DNA from: Constrictibacter sp. MBR-5
GTDB lineage: Bacteria > Pseudomonadota > Alphaproteobacteria > JAJUGE01
Assembly: GCF_040549485.1 (NCBI RefSeq)
Contig: NZ_JBEPTK010000026.1
Location: 1 to 43,242 of the forward strand
Reading direction: 5' to 3'
DNA length: 43,242 bases
Under the pieces are notes generated by a model. The model ran no database searches. It was not told where the DNA came from and saw only the letters and a list, made by a program, of their open reading frames with translations. The position numbers and the translations under genes are program-made. Positions 24,537 to 33,163 of the stretch are shown here, piece by piece. Numbering within the stretch: position 1 is the first letter of the stretch; each line of letters starts with the position of its first letter.

Positions 24537-24800
24537 ATGCATAAGCACAGACTCGTCGCCGTGAGCATGACCGCCCTCGCGGCCGCCGCCTTCGCGGCTC
24601 CCGTCGCCGTCGCCGCGCCGGCCACGCCCATGCAGCTCGCCCAGGCTGCCAATCCCTGCGCGGCGAAGTGCAAGGCCAATCCCTGCGCGGCGAAGGCCAA
24701 TCCTTGCGCGGCAAAGGGCAAGGCCAACCCCTGCGCGGCGAAGTGCAAAGCCAATCCCTGTGCGGCGAAGGCCAATCCCTGCGCCGGCAAGAAGAAGTAA
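24537..24800 (+). CDS. Secreted NPCAAK-repeat peptide
   Basis: The 87-residue product starts at the ATG at 24537 behind CGGAGG. A signal peptide covers residues 1-26 (MHKHRLVAVSMTALAAAAFA). The mature part is almost only repeats: NPCAAK or NPCAGK six times, joined by A, CKA or GKA, giving eight Cys (41, 45, 50, 57, 66, 70, 75, 82) and many Lys. The two extra Cys occur in the two CKA linkers. The DNA repeats as well, so copy number may vary. It shares the repeat word with the protein at 16495-16824. I know no assigned function; metal binding or service as a substrate of a Cys-modifying enzyme is inferred. A YeeE/YedE transporter follows. Confidence 0.8.
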   Translation: MHKHRLVAVSMTALAAAAFAAPVAVAAPATPMQLAQAANPCAAKCKANPCAAKANPCAAKGKANPCAAKCKANPCAAKANPCAGKKK

Positions 24801-24822
24801 GAACGCCGCAGGCAGGGAGGCG

Positions 24823-24877
24823 CCGGCCGCCGCTCACGCTCGGGCGCTGAATGCGCTCGACGCGTAGCGGCGGCCGG
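24823..24877 (+). terminator. Hairpin between the NPCAAK peptide and transporter genes
   Basis: The perfect 12-bp arms CCGGCCGCCGCT (24823-24834) and AGCGGCGGCCGG (24866-24877) enclose a 31-nt loop that can form an inner GCGC stem. It starts 22 nt after the peptide's stop codon. No T-run follows, so a partial terminator or mRNA stabiliser is likely, letting the peptide be made in excess over the transporter. Confidence 0.5.
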
Positions 24878-24894
24878 TCGTCGTAGGGGCGGCC

Positions 24895-26085
24895 ATGGCA
24901 CAGGAACCGACGTCCATCGAGGCGCCGCCCCGAACAGCGCCATGCCGCGCATCACGCAGGTGGTGCATCGAGCGTCCCGCCGGGCTTTTCGCCACCGCCG
25001 TCGGACCTGCAGCCGTTGCCGGCACGGCCATCATCTGGTCTGCAGCCATCCACCCTGACGGCCTCGTGCTCCTGCTGATCGGCATGGCGATCGGTGCCAT
25101 TCTCCTCGCTACCGGTTTCGGCTTCGCCGGGTCCTGGCGCGCCTGGATCAGCGAAGGCCACGGGGCTGGGCTCCGCGCCCAGTTCGTGATGCTGGCCATC
25201 GCCACATGCCTGTTCATACCCAGCCTCGCCGCCGGCAACCCGATCGCCGGGGCGGTCGCCCCGGCCGGCCTGTCCGTGGCCGTCGGGGCATTTCTGTTCG
25301 GCCTCGGTATGCAATGCGCTGGCGGATGCGCGTCCGGGACGCTGGTCGCAGTTGGGGCAGGCAATCTACGGCTGGTCGTGGTCCTGATTGCTTTCGTGGC
25401 TGGTGCGGTCGCCGGTACCGCGCATCTCCCGTGGTGGCTATCCCAGCCGTCTCTGGGTGAAGTGTCGCTTCCTGAAGCCGTCGGGCCGGGGCCGGCCGTG
25501 CTGTTGCAGCTCGCGGCCCTCGCCGCGCTGTTCCTGCTCGTCTCTTTGGGAGAGGGGGCAGTCTGCCCGAGCTGGCGGAAGGTCATCCGCATACCATGGC
25601 CGCTTCTGGCGGCGGCAGTCGCGCTGGCGCTCTTGAACTTCGCGACGCTGGCGGTGGCCGGTCATCCCTGGAGTATCACATTCGGCTTCGGCTTGTGGGG
25701 GGCGAAGATCCTGGCCACGATGGGCGCCGACATCGGGAGTTGGACCTTCTGGTCGTGGCCATTTCCGGCTGAAGCGCTGGCGGCGCCCGTGCTCGCCGAC
25801 ACGACGACCGTCATGAATGTCGGGATCGTCTGCGGCGCTACCGTCGTGGCCGTTTGGCGTCGGCGACGTGAAGAGCCGAGGATCCGGCCGCTTTCGGTGC
25901 GGACCGCTGGCACGGCGCTGCTGGGCGGCGTCCTAATGGGCTATGGCGCCCGGCTGGCGTTCGGATGCAACATCGGCGCGCTCTTCGGAGGCATCGCCTC
26001 GGGCAGCCTACACGGCTGGCTCTGGTTCGCGGCGGCGATGGCCGGCAGCATGCTTGGCGTATGGCTATCGCCTCGGCACAAGTAG
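24895..26085 (+). CDS. YeeE/YedE (TsuA-type) sulfur-compound transporter
   Basis: The 396-residue membrane protein has two repeated halves of ~4-5 helices. Family motifs carry Cys: GLGMQCAGGCASGTLVAVG in the first half, AFGCNIGALFGGIASGSLHG at the end. TsuA/YeeE moves thiosulfate through a pore lined by such Cys residues. An additional Cys stands in GEGAVCPSW. The gene lies 95 bp behind the NPCAAK peptide with a hairpin between and probably shares its promoter. The pairing suggests transport of a reduced sulfur compound linked to the making or upkeep of Cys-rich secreted peptides, which is inference. Confidence 0.88.
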   Translation: MAQEPTSIEAPPRTAPCRASRRWCIERPAGLFATAVGPAAVAGTAIIWSAAIHPDGLVLLLIGMAIGAILLATGFGFAGSWRAWISEGHGAGLRAQFVMLAIATCLFIPSLAAGNPIAGAVAPAGLSVAVGAFLFGLGMQCAGGCASGTLVAVGAGNLRLVVVLIAFVAGAVAGTAHLPWWLSQPSLGEVSLPEAVGPGPAVLLQLAALAALFLLVSLGEGAVCPSWRKVIRIPWPLLAAAVALALLNFATLAVAGHPWSITFGFGLWGAKILATMGADIGSWTFWSWPFPAEALAAPVLADTTTVMNVGIVCGATVVAVWRRRREEPRIRPLSVRTAGTALLGGVLMGYGARLAFGCNIGALFGGIASGSLHGWLWFAAAMAGSMLGVWLSPRHK

Positions 26086-26226
26086 CCAGAGCCTCCCAAG
26101 GTGGTGAGCGGCGCATCTCCCATCATCGTCGCAACGGTAAATCCGGTTACTGATATGCGCCTCCTACCGAGCACCAGCCATGTTGCACACGGCGGCACGA
26201 GTCCCTGCGGTCCAGTTCGCTTGCAC

Positions 26227-29200
26227 TCACGTGCCGCTGGTCCGCCCGTTCCGATCGTCCTTTCCAGCGGTGCATTGCGATGCCAACGATGAACCATGGA
26301 TGACCGCGTAGATGGCTGGAATGACGATTAATGTCAGCAGAGTCGAAGACGCCATGCCCCCGATCATCGGAACGGCGATCCGCTGCATCACTTCGGAGCC
26401 CGCACCGGTCGACCAGAGGATCGGGAGGAGACCTGCCATGATCGTGACGACGGTCATCATTTTAGGTCGAACCCGGCCAACGGCGCCTTCCATGATGGCA
26501 GCGTGAAGCTCGACACGACCGAAGCGCTTCCCGGCAGCAGCCGCCGCAGCCTTGGCGTCCAGGAGTGCGTGATCGAGGTAGAGCAGCATTACGACGCCGG
26601 TTTCGGCGGCGACACCCGCCAGAGCGATGAAGCCCACGACTGCGGCAACGCTCATGTTGAAGTTCATGAGGTCCATCAGCCAAAGACCGCCGACCAGGGC
26701 GAAGGGCAGAGACAGCATGACGATCAGCGATTCTGTCAAGCGCCGGAAGTTAAGGTAGAGAAGCATGAAAACCACCAGGAGCGTCGCTGGAATGACGACA
26801 GCGAGTCGCTCCTGCGCACGTGCGAGATGTTCAAACTGGCCGCTCCAGGACAACACGTACCCTGCCGGCAGGGAGATCTGTTCGGCCACGACTGCCCTGG
26901 CCTCATCCACATAGCCACCGAGGTCACGGTCACGGATATCGACGAACACATAGACAACTGGCCGGCCGCCCTCGGTTCGCACCATGGTCGGTCCGCGGGA
27001 TCGCTCCACCGACGCAATCTCACCCAGGGGAATGGCAGCGCCGTTGGGCAAAGATACGAGCACCTCACGGGCTATCGCTTCAGGATCGCTCCGGATCGCA
27101 CGGGGATAGCGCAGGACCACGTCGTAGCGCTCGCGGCCTTCAACCGTGGTGGTGACGGTCTCCGCGCCCAGCGCCATCGCCACCGTGTCCTGCACCGTAT
27201 CCATGCTGAGCCCATACCTGGCGATACGGTCGCGATCGGGCCGAATGTCCAGGAAGTAGCCGCCGTTGACACGTTCCGCAAAGGCAGAGGATGTTCCGGG
27301 AACGGATCTGAGAACGGCTTCGATCTCCTTGGCAAGGCGTTCCAGTTCGACGAGGTCGGGACCGAAGACCTTGATGCCTACCGGCGTACGGATACCTGTC
27401 GACAGCATGTCGATGCGCGCCTTGATCGGCATCGTCCAAGCGTTTGAAACGCCGGGAAACTGCAATGCGGCGTCCATTTCGGCGATCAGTTCGTTGAGGG
27501 TCATGCCGTTGCGCCAATCCGCCTCCGGCTTCAGGTTGATGATAGTCTCAAACATCTCCACCGGTGCCGGGTCGGTCGCCGTCTCGGCCCGGCCCGCCTT
27601 GCCCCAGACCGACGCAACCTCGGGAAAGGACTTGATGATCTTGTTCTGGGTTTGGAGCAGCTCCGCCGCCTTCGTGACTGATAGGCCGGGGAGCGTCGTC
27701 GGCATGTAGAACAGCGTGCCCTCGTTTAGGTTTGGCATGAATTCAGAACCGATACGCATGAACGGGACGACCGAAAAACCCAGCGCGACAACCGCCGCCA
27801 GGATGGTGATCGCCTTCGCCCGCAGCACCCACCTAATGACGGGGCGGTACAGCCAGATTAGGAGCCGGTTGATCGGGTTCCTCGCCTCCGGGACGATCCT
27901 GCCCCGGATGAACAGCACCATCAGCGCGGGGACGAGCGTGATGGACAGGAGCGCGGCGGCCGCCATTGCGAAGGTCTTGGTTGCCGCCAACGGTTTGAAC
28001 AACCTGCCTTCCTGCGCCTCCAGCGTGAAGATCGGAAGAAACGAGACCGTGATGATGAGCAGGCTGAAGAAAAGAGCCGGGCCAACCTCTTGAGCGGCCC
28101 CAATCAGCACATCGGTCCGTGACGCACCCGGCGGCGCGTGCTCCAAACGTTTGTGGGCATTCTCGATCATCACGATCGCAGCATCGACCATCGCTCCGAT
28201 GGCGATTGCGATGCCGCCGAGGCTCATGATGTTCGACGGAATGCCGAGGGCATAGGTGACGGTGAGCGCCATCAGGATGCCGGCAGGTAGCGTAACGATC
28301 GCGACTAGGGCGCTGCGCGCATGCCAAAGAAACAGAAAGCAGACGAGAGCCACGACGATGCTCTCCTCGATCAAAGTCGTGACCAGCGTGCGAATCGCGC
28401 GGTGGATCAGGTGCGAGCGGTCGTAGACCTCGACGATTTCGGTGCCTTCCGGCAGGCTTGAGGCCACCGCCGCGAGCTCGTCCTTGACGTTCGCGATGAC
28501 ATCGAGGGCGTTCTCACCATGACGTTGCAGCGCTATCCCGCTGACCACCTCGCCTTCGCCATCCATTTCCGCGATACCACGCCGCTCGCTGGGCGCCAGT
28601 TCGACGCGCGCCACGTGGCGCAGCAGAATAGGGGTGCCACCATCAGCCTTCAGAACGATCTTCTCGATATCTTCCATGCCGTTGAGGTAACCGCGTCCAC
28701 GGATCATGAATTCAGTCTCGGCGAGTTCGATCGTTCTGCCGCCGACATCGCGATTGCTTGCTCGCACCGCACCGCGCACCTGGGCCAACGTAATCCCGGT
28801 ATGCTTCAGGAGGTGCGGATCCACGACGATCGTGTATTGCTTGACGAAGCCGCCGACGCTCGCAACTTCGGCAACCCCCTCGGCCCTGGCGACGGCGAAG
28901 CGTACCTGCCAGTCCTGCAGGGAGCGTAGTTCCGCGAGGTTCCGGTCGGAGGATTTGATCGCGTATTGGTAGACCCAGCCGACGCCTGTCGCATCCGGTC
29001 CCAGCGCGGGTGTGACGCCCGCCGGGAGCCGGTCGGCTGCGGCGTTCAGGAATTCGAGCACGCGGCTCCGCGCCCAATAGAGATCCGCTCCATCCTCGAA
29101 CAGGACGTAGACGAAAGACACGCTGAAGAACGAGAAGCCGCGCACCACCCGCGCCCGAGGCACGTTCAGCATCGCCGTCGTCAGCGGGAAGGTAATCTGG

Positions 29201-29388
29201 TCTTCCACCACTTGGGGTGCCTGACCGGGAAAATCGGTGACGATGATGACCTGCGTGTCCGACAGATCGGGGATGGCATCCAGCGGGATGCGTGAGACGG
29301 AATAGAGGCCCGCGAGGACCGTGAACGCCGTTCCGATCAGTACCAGAACGATGTTGCGCGCCGACCATTCGATGAGGCGGACGATCAT
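26227..29388 (-). CDS. cusA: CusA-type heavy metal efflux RND transporter
   Basis: The 1053-residue inner membrane pump has the RND layout with 12 helices and two large periplasmic loops. The helix-4 signature at 387-416 reads GGIAIAIGAMVDAAIVMIEN, the Cu/Ag (HME-4) form rather than the Zn/Co/Cd (CzcA) form. Met residues matching the CusA Met triad appear in FYMPTTLPG, PVEMFETIINLKP and RIDMLSTGIRTPVG. It exports Cu(I)/Ag(I) from the periplasm. Its ATG overlaps the cusB stop as ATGA. The last ~20 residues (SQCTAGKDDRNGRTSGT) are an unusual tail. No outer membrane channel gene lies nearby. Confidence 0.93.
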   Translation of the reverse strand: MIVRLIEWSARNIVLVLIGTAFTVLAGLYSVSRIPLDAIPDLSDTQVIIVTDFPGQAPQVVEDQITFPLTTAMLNVPRARVVRGFSFFSVSFVYVLFEDGADLYWARSRVLEFLNAAADRLPAGVTPALGPDATGVGWVYQYAIKSSDRNLAELRSLQDWQVRFAVARAEGVAEVASVGGFVKQYTIVVDPHLLKHTGITLAQVRGAVRASNRDVGGRTIELAETEFMIRGRGYLNGMEDIEKIVLKADGGTPILLRHVARVELAPSERRGIAEMDGEGEVVSGIALQRHGENALDVIANVKDELAAVASSLPEGTEIVEVYDRSHLIHRAIRTLVTTLIEESIVVALVCFLFLWHARSALVAIVTLPAGILMALTVTYALGIPSNIMSLGGIAIAIGAMVDAAIVMIENAHKRLEHAPPGASRTDVLIGAAQEVGPALFFSLLIITVSFLPIFTLEAQEGRLFKPLAATKTFAMAAAALLSITLVPALMVLFIRGRIVPEARNPINRLLIWLYRPVIRWVLRAKAITILAAVVALGFSVVPFMRIGSEFMPNLNEGTLFYMPTTLPGLSVTKAAELLQTQNKIIKSFPEVASVWGKAGRAETATDPAPVEMFETIINLKPEADWRNGMTLNELIAEMDAALQFPGVSNAWTMPIKARIDMLSTGIRTPVGIKVFGPDLVELERLAKEIEAVLRSVPGTSSAFAERVNGGYFLDIRPDRDRIARYGLSMDTVQDTVAMALGAETVTTTVEGRERYDVVLRYPRAIRSDPEAIAREVLVSLPNGAAIPLGEIASVERSRGPTMVRTEGGRPVVYVFVDIRDRDLGGYVDEARAVVAEQISLPAGYVLSWSGQFEHLARAQERLAVVIPATLLVVFMLLYLNFRRLTESLIVMLSLPFALVGGLWLMDLMNFNMSVAAVVGFIALAGVAAETGVVMLLYLDHALLDAKAAAAAAGKRFGRVELHAAIMEGAVGRVRPKMMTVVTIMAGLLPILWSTGAGSEVMQRIAVPMIGGMASSTLLTLIVIPAIYAVIHGSSLASQCTAGKDDRNGRTSGT

Positions 29389-30932
29389 CGGGACGGTCTC
29401 TCGGCAGTGAAAGCCGCCAGCGCGGCCTGCAGGTTGCTCTCGGCGTCGATCAGGAACGTGCCGTTGACGACGACCTCTTCACCTTGGGACAGGCCGTCGA
29501 TGATCTCGATCAGCGCTCCGGCGCGTGCGCCGAGCGTGAGGTCGCGCGGTTCGAACAGGCCCTCGCCCCTGGCGACGAACGCCACCTGCCGCGCTCCATC
29601 GTCGATGACGGCCGACGCCGGGATCGCCAGAACCGGCTCGTTGCCGATCTGCGCCTCGATTTCGGCGTGCGCGAAAAGGCCGAGTTTCAGCCGCCCATCC
29701 GTGTTCGGGACGACGATCCGCACCCTGACGGAGCGTGTTGCGGGATCGAGCTCCGGATAGATGAAGTCGACCGTGCCTTCGATCTGCCGCCCGGGTTGGG
29801 ACGGCAATGTGAGCCGCGCGTCCTGACCGCTGCGGATGAAGGCGAGGTCCTGTTCCGCAACGTCCACGACGATCCAGATGCGCGAGAGGTCGGCGATCCG
29901 GAACAGCAGGTCCCCAGCGGCGAAGCGCATGCCATCGACTGCCGGCTTCTCGATGACGGTGCCGCTTGAAGGAGCATTGAATGGCATCGTACGGACGGCC
30001 GAACGCGTGCGTGCAATCTCCGCAATGACATTCTCCGGCACGTCGAACAGGCGCAGAGTGCGCGCAGCCGTTTCGGCATCGCGGGCGCCGCCAAGCCGCG
30101 CGCCCGCCAGATCGACCATTCTCCGCAGCAGGTCACCGCTTTCGATCCACACGGTCAGCAGGGGCTGGCCGGCTTTCACCCTCTCTCCGGTCGTACGCAC
30201 ATTCAGGCGATGCACGAAGCCGTCGAACTTGGCGGTCACAGTTGCGAGCCGCGATTCGTCCGCGGTGATCACGCCGGCACCGCGTACGGTGCGGAACAAC
30301 AAATGATGCTCCAGGCGAGCCGTGCGCACACCGGCGCGTTGGACCTTTTCCACGCTGACGCGCACCGTGCCGGCAGGGCCGGCCATCTCGTCTTCGTAGA
30401 CGGGGATGTAATCCATCCCCATCGGGTCCTTCTTCGGGACCGGGGAGACATCGGGCAGGCCCATAGGGTTCCGGTAATAGAGGATCCGGCGTTCTCCCGC
30501 CGTGGTCGCGGCGGCGGCCAGCTTCTCGGCGGCCGTATAGATGACCACGCCGCTGACGGGTTCAGTCTCACCCGGTTTCGCTGCCTCAATGGTCAGCGCC
30601 CATTGGCCGGCCATGACGATGTCGGTTTCAAACGCGAAGATCCCAGACCCATCCGCAGTAATCGGTCTGAGTGGCGCTTCCATCATCGCCATCCCGTCTG
30701 GCCCCATGTCGAGGCGTGTGGATGTCACGACGACAGATTGGATCGGCACCGGTCTGCCATCCGGCCCGACGAGGCGCGCGGCGACACGAACGGCCTTGCC
30801 GACGGGGACCGCCGCCGACACTGCTTCGAAGCGATAGGATGAGGCCTCGGCGTCGACAGCGACCCAAAGGCCGAGAAACGCCAGTACGGCAGCAAGCATC
30901 AATGCCGCGCGCGCAGGGATCCTGCGAAACAT
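29385..30932 (-). CDS. cusB: CusB-type periplasmic adaptor (membrane fusion protein)
   Basis: The 515-residue protein has a signal peptide. It carries an N-terminal FixH-like beta domain (~residues 30-130) and a heavy-metal-binding motif YYRNPMGLPDVSPVPKKDPM, then GMDYIPVY (~residues 155-185). The adaptor core follows: beta-barrel, lipoyl (GERVKAGQPLLTVW) and hairpin parts. The Met residues in NPMGLP, DPMGMD fit Cu/Ag transfer as in CusB. It links CusA to an outer membrane channel not encoded here. It is 65 bp behind a small Cys-rich secreted protein and overlaps cusA by 4 bp. Confidence 0.9.
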   Translation of the reverse strand: MFRRIPARAALMLAAVLAFLGLWVAVDAEASSYRFEAVSAAVPVGKAVRVAARLVGPDGRPVPIQSVVVTSTRLDMGPDGMAMMEAPLRPITADGSGIFAFETDIVMAGQWALTIEAAKPGETEPVSGVVIYTAAEKLAAAATTAGERRILYYRNPMGLPDVSPVPKKDPMGMDYIPVYEDEMAGPAGTVRVSVEKVQRAGVRTARLEHHLLFRTVRGAGVITADESRLATVTAKFDGFVHRLNVRTTGERVKAGQPLLTVWIESGDLLRRMVDLAGARLGGARDAETAARTLRLFDVPENVIAEIARTRSAVRTMPFNAPSSGTVIEKPAVDGMRFAAGDLLFRIADLSRIWIVVDVAEQDLAFIRSGQDARLTLPSQPGRQIEGTVDFIYPELDPATRSVRVRIVVPNTDGRLKLGLFAHAEIEAQIGNEPVLAIPASAVIDDGARQVAFVARGEGLFEPRDLTLGARAGALIEIIDGLSQGEEVVVNGTFLIDAESNLQAALAAFTAERPSR

Positions 30933-30997
30933 GAAAACCTCCTTGATTGGTCATGACGGTTCGGCGGCGCGGCACGTCGGCGCAGCCGTGCGAACGG

Positions 30998-31402
30998 TCA
31001 GACCACTCGTGGAGGTCGTCTCATGGGTGAAACCGACAGGCCCGATGCCTCGTCAACGGACGCAACGGTGCGTACCTTTTGATAGCGATCCGCTGAAGTG
31101 CCGCCTTCGGCCGTTAATTGGCCGGGCAGTGCGCCGCACGCGATCATGCAGAACGCCGATGGCGTGCACCGCTCGGATCGATCCGCGTCGCGCCCGTCGC
31201 AACACGGGTCGGACATCGCATCCATTGTCCGCGCCGCTTCTGCCCATCCCTGCGCCGTGAGCGTCGGGACAGGCATGCCGCGATCGGCGGTCGGACCCAA
31301 GGAGAACGACAAGATCATGGCGCAAGCAAGTAGTGCCGCAAACAAAGATGTTTGAGCAGTCTTGCGCAATCCGGATACTGTAGGGCAACCAGTTCTCGTC
31401 AT
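30998..31402 (-). CDS. Small exported Cys-rich protein preceding cusBA
   Basis: The 134-residue protein has an N-terminal hydrophobic segment (TSLFAALLACAMILSFSLG). The mature part has a vicinal CC (DPCCDGRD) and then CTPSAFCMIACG, ending VSPMRRPPRVV. Small proteins with such Cys pairs and a C-terminal PPR tail commonly precede CzcA/CusA-type operons in sphingomonads. A metal-scavenging role before efflux is plausible. It is on the same strand as cusBA with 65 bp between. The ribosome site is weak. No SigF-type site is seen upstream. Confidence 0.65.
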   Translation of the reverse strand: MTRTGCPTVSGLRKTAQTSLFAALLACAMILSFSLGPTADRGMPVPTLTAQGWAEAARTMDAMSDPCCDGRDADRSERCTPSAFCMIACGALPGQLTAEGGTSADRYQKVRTVASVDEASGLSVSPMRRPPRVV

Positions 31403-31592
31403 CTCGATGATGATATTCTCTCGTTCGCAGCAGGCTCAAGAGGCTCCTGCGTCGACAGGCCGCCGCCGTGCGGGAAAAGCGCGGCGATACCCGTCATCCC
31501 AATGCGCATGTGTCGCTCTGGATGGTGGCGCTTTTTTCGGAGCGCATGGGTGTAGTCGGCACCGGCGTTCGGCGACGGTGCCGCGCTGGGAA

Positions 31593-32117
31593 TCAGAGTT
31601 CGGCCGGCGACTTGTCCCTGATAGTCGGCCAGTTGTTGTTGGCTTTCACCAGGTTGCCGGGGATGTCCTCCTGCCAGCGGGTCGAGGCGGCCTGGTGCAC
31701 GTTGAGGTAGAGCTTGCCGTCGACGACCCGCCAGATCGTCGGGTCCCCGTCGAGCTTCTTGCCGAGTGCCGCGCCCATGGCGCAGAATCCCCCGAACGAA
31801 GGTGCGTACTGCCCCGGCGACTTCATGAATGCTTCCCGGTTCGCGGCAGACGCGAACTGGTAGCGTGCGCCTTCATGGACCGCAGTAAGGTCCTCGCGCC
31901 CCTTGGTCGGCGTACCCGCGTTGAAGTAGGACACGGGATCGTAGCCGCGCAGAGCGACCCCCTGCGCGTCGACGTTGATCGCGCTTTTCGAGTTCTCGTC
32001 GTAGGCGGCTGCCGGCCCTGCCTGGAATGCGATGGCGGCGGCAACCACGAACATCCCCGCAGCGAGCACACGGGCCAGGACGGTGCGGCGTGCAAGCGAG
32101 ACGACTGCTACTGGCAT
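31593..32117 (-). CDS. YHS domain exported protein
   Basis: The 174-residue product starts at the ATG at 32117 (GAGGAAG 6 nt upstream) with a signal peptide ending at AAAYDEN. A YHS-type domain follows: VALRGYDPVSYFNAGTPTKG, QFASAANREAFMKSPGQYAP, GGFCAMGAALGKK. Single YHS domains bind metal through Tyr-His-Ser-like positions and the Cys in GFC; the role of this exported type is not fixed. The C-terminal part (GKLYLNVHQAASTRWQEDIP) is typical of the subfamily. A GTAACG-N16-AGAA site lies 78 bp upstream. Confidence 0.82.
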   Translation of the reverse strand: MPVAVVSLARRTVLARVLAAGMFVVAAAIAFQAGPAAAYDENSKSAINVDAQGVALRGYDPVSYFNAGTPTKGREDLTAVHEGARYQFASAANREAFMKSPGQYAPSFGGFCAMGAALGKKLDGDPTIWRVVDGKLYLNVHQAASTRWQEDIPGNLVKANNNWPTIRDKSPAEL

Positions 32118-32194
32118 GGAAGCTTCCTCGGCTATTTGTTTGAGCACAGGCGCGCGGCAACTGGAGGACGGCCGCCGCGACGCTTGCCGACGAG

Positions 32195-32220
32195 TTCTCC
32201 GGGACTGCCACTGCCGTTAC
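32195..32220 (-). promoter_or_regulatory. SigF-like site, GTAACG-N16-AGAA (weak)
   Basis: Minus-strand GTAACG (32220-32215) and AGAA (32198-32195), 16-bp spacer. It deviates at the last base of the -35 and first base of the -10. It lies between DUF547 and YHS genes and points at the latter. Confidence 0.35.
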
Positions 32221-32255
32221 GCTCATCACGCGGAAGTGACGCGCCGACTACGTGA

Positions 32256-33149
32256 CTAGCGCGCCTCGTTGAGCCGCCAGTCATAGTCCCAGGCATAGTC
32301 CGCTCCCGCCGCGACAGTCTGGTCGAGGGCGGACCGAAGCGGCTGGTCGGCATAGTGGAGCAAGTGCGTGAGAACGCCTTCCTTGCCGCCGAAATCCTCC
32401 GCGAACCAGACATAGATGCTCGAGAGACGAACGACGTCTGGCCGGACCGTGAGGCCGCGCGGGTGATTGACGTAGGCACGGGCGGCTTGTTCGAGCAGCC
32501 CGTCCGTGTTGGCCGACGTGAACGCATTAGGCAGCAGGTTCGGACACCCCAGGGCCGCGCAGTTGAGTGCGTAATGGATACGCGGGTCGCGCCATCCGGG
32601 CCGTAGAATGCGGTGTTCGATATCATTGAGGGCCAGCGCTTCGCCCTCAACGGATACCAGCGACCGATCCCAGGGCCCCCGCCCGAACAGGCCCCGCGAC
32701 AGATTGATGTCGCGGATGCTGCCGACCGGATAGTGGTCGAGCACCACCGCGACGGTCAGCGCATTGTACAGGTTCACCCAGAACGCGCGCTGCTCGGCGC
32801 GGTCGAGCGACGATACCGGCACAGCCGCGAGCGCGCCGATGTAGCCGTCGAGACGCGCCCGGTCCGCGGGGGTGACACGCCCGTATGCGACGCGCGCTAT
32901 GCCGTCGGGACCGACCGAAACATAAATCCCTAGCCAATCTTCCCAGACCGAATGATCGACACGTGCGGTCGCCTTCGGATCGTGCCGTTCCCATCGCGGC
33001 CAGGGTTCGGCGCCGGGCGCGAAGAGGCGCTCGATCGACCCGAAGCCCATGAGCATGAACGCGAGCGCCAGGGAAGCGAGGCGCGCGCGCCATCCGGGTG
33101 AAGCCTTTCCCTCGACAGCAGGGGCGCGTGACCCGATGGTCCCGACCAC
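32256..33149 (-). CDS. DUF547 family exported protein
   Basis: The 297-residue product (GTG start at 33149) has an N-terminal hydrophobic stretch (ARLASLALAFMLMGFGS). The DUF547 core shows QRAFWVNLYNALTVAVVLDH, IEHRILRPGWRDPRIHYALN, CAALGCPNLLPNAF and VWFAEDFGG. The family is widespread in Gram-negatives; a transglutaminase-like fold has been proposed, with Cys-His (CAALGCP, and an upstream His) as possible catalytic residues. Its start is 14 bp behind the peroxiredoxin-like stop, so the two form one unit. Confidence 0.85.
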   Translation of the reverse strand: MVGTIGSRAPAVEGKASPGWRARLASLALAFMLMGFGSIERLFAPGAEPWPRWERHDPKATARVDHSVWEDWLGIYVSVGPDGIARVAYGRVTPADRARLDGYIGALAAVPVSSLDRAEQRAFWVNLYNALTVAVVLDHYPVGSIRDINLSRGLFGRGPWDRSLVSVEGEALALNDIEHRILRPGWRDPRIHYALNCAALGCPNLLPNAFTSANTDGLLEQAARAYVNHPRGLTVRPDVVRLSSIYVWFAEDFGGKEGVLTHLLHYADQPLRSALDQTVAAGADYAWDYDWRLNEAR

Positions 33150-33163
33150 GGAACCGCGGCCGT

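Noticed and set aside
26128-26153. A GTAACC-N16-CGAT sequence on the minus strand near 26130-26153
   Set aside because: The -10 is off consensus and no minus-strand gene starts downstream; it lies behind the YeeE gene.
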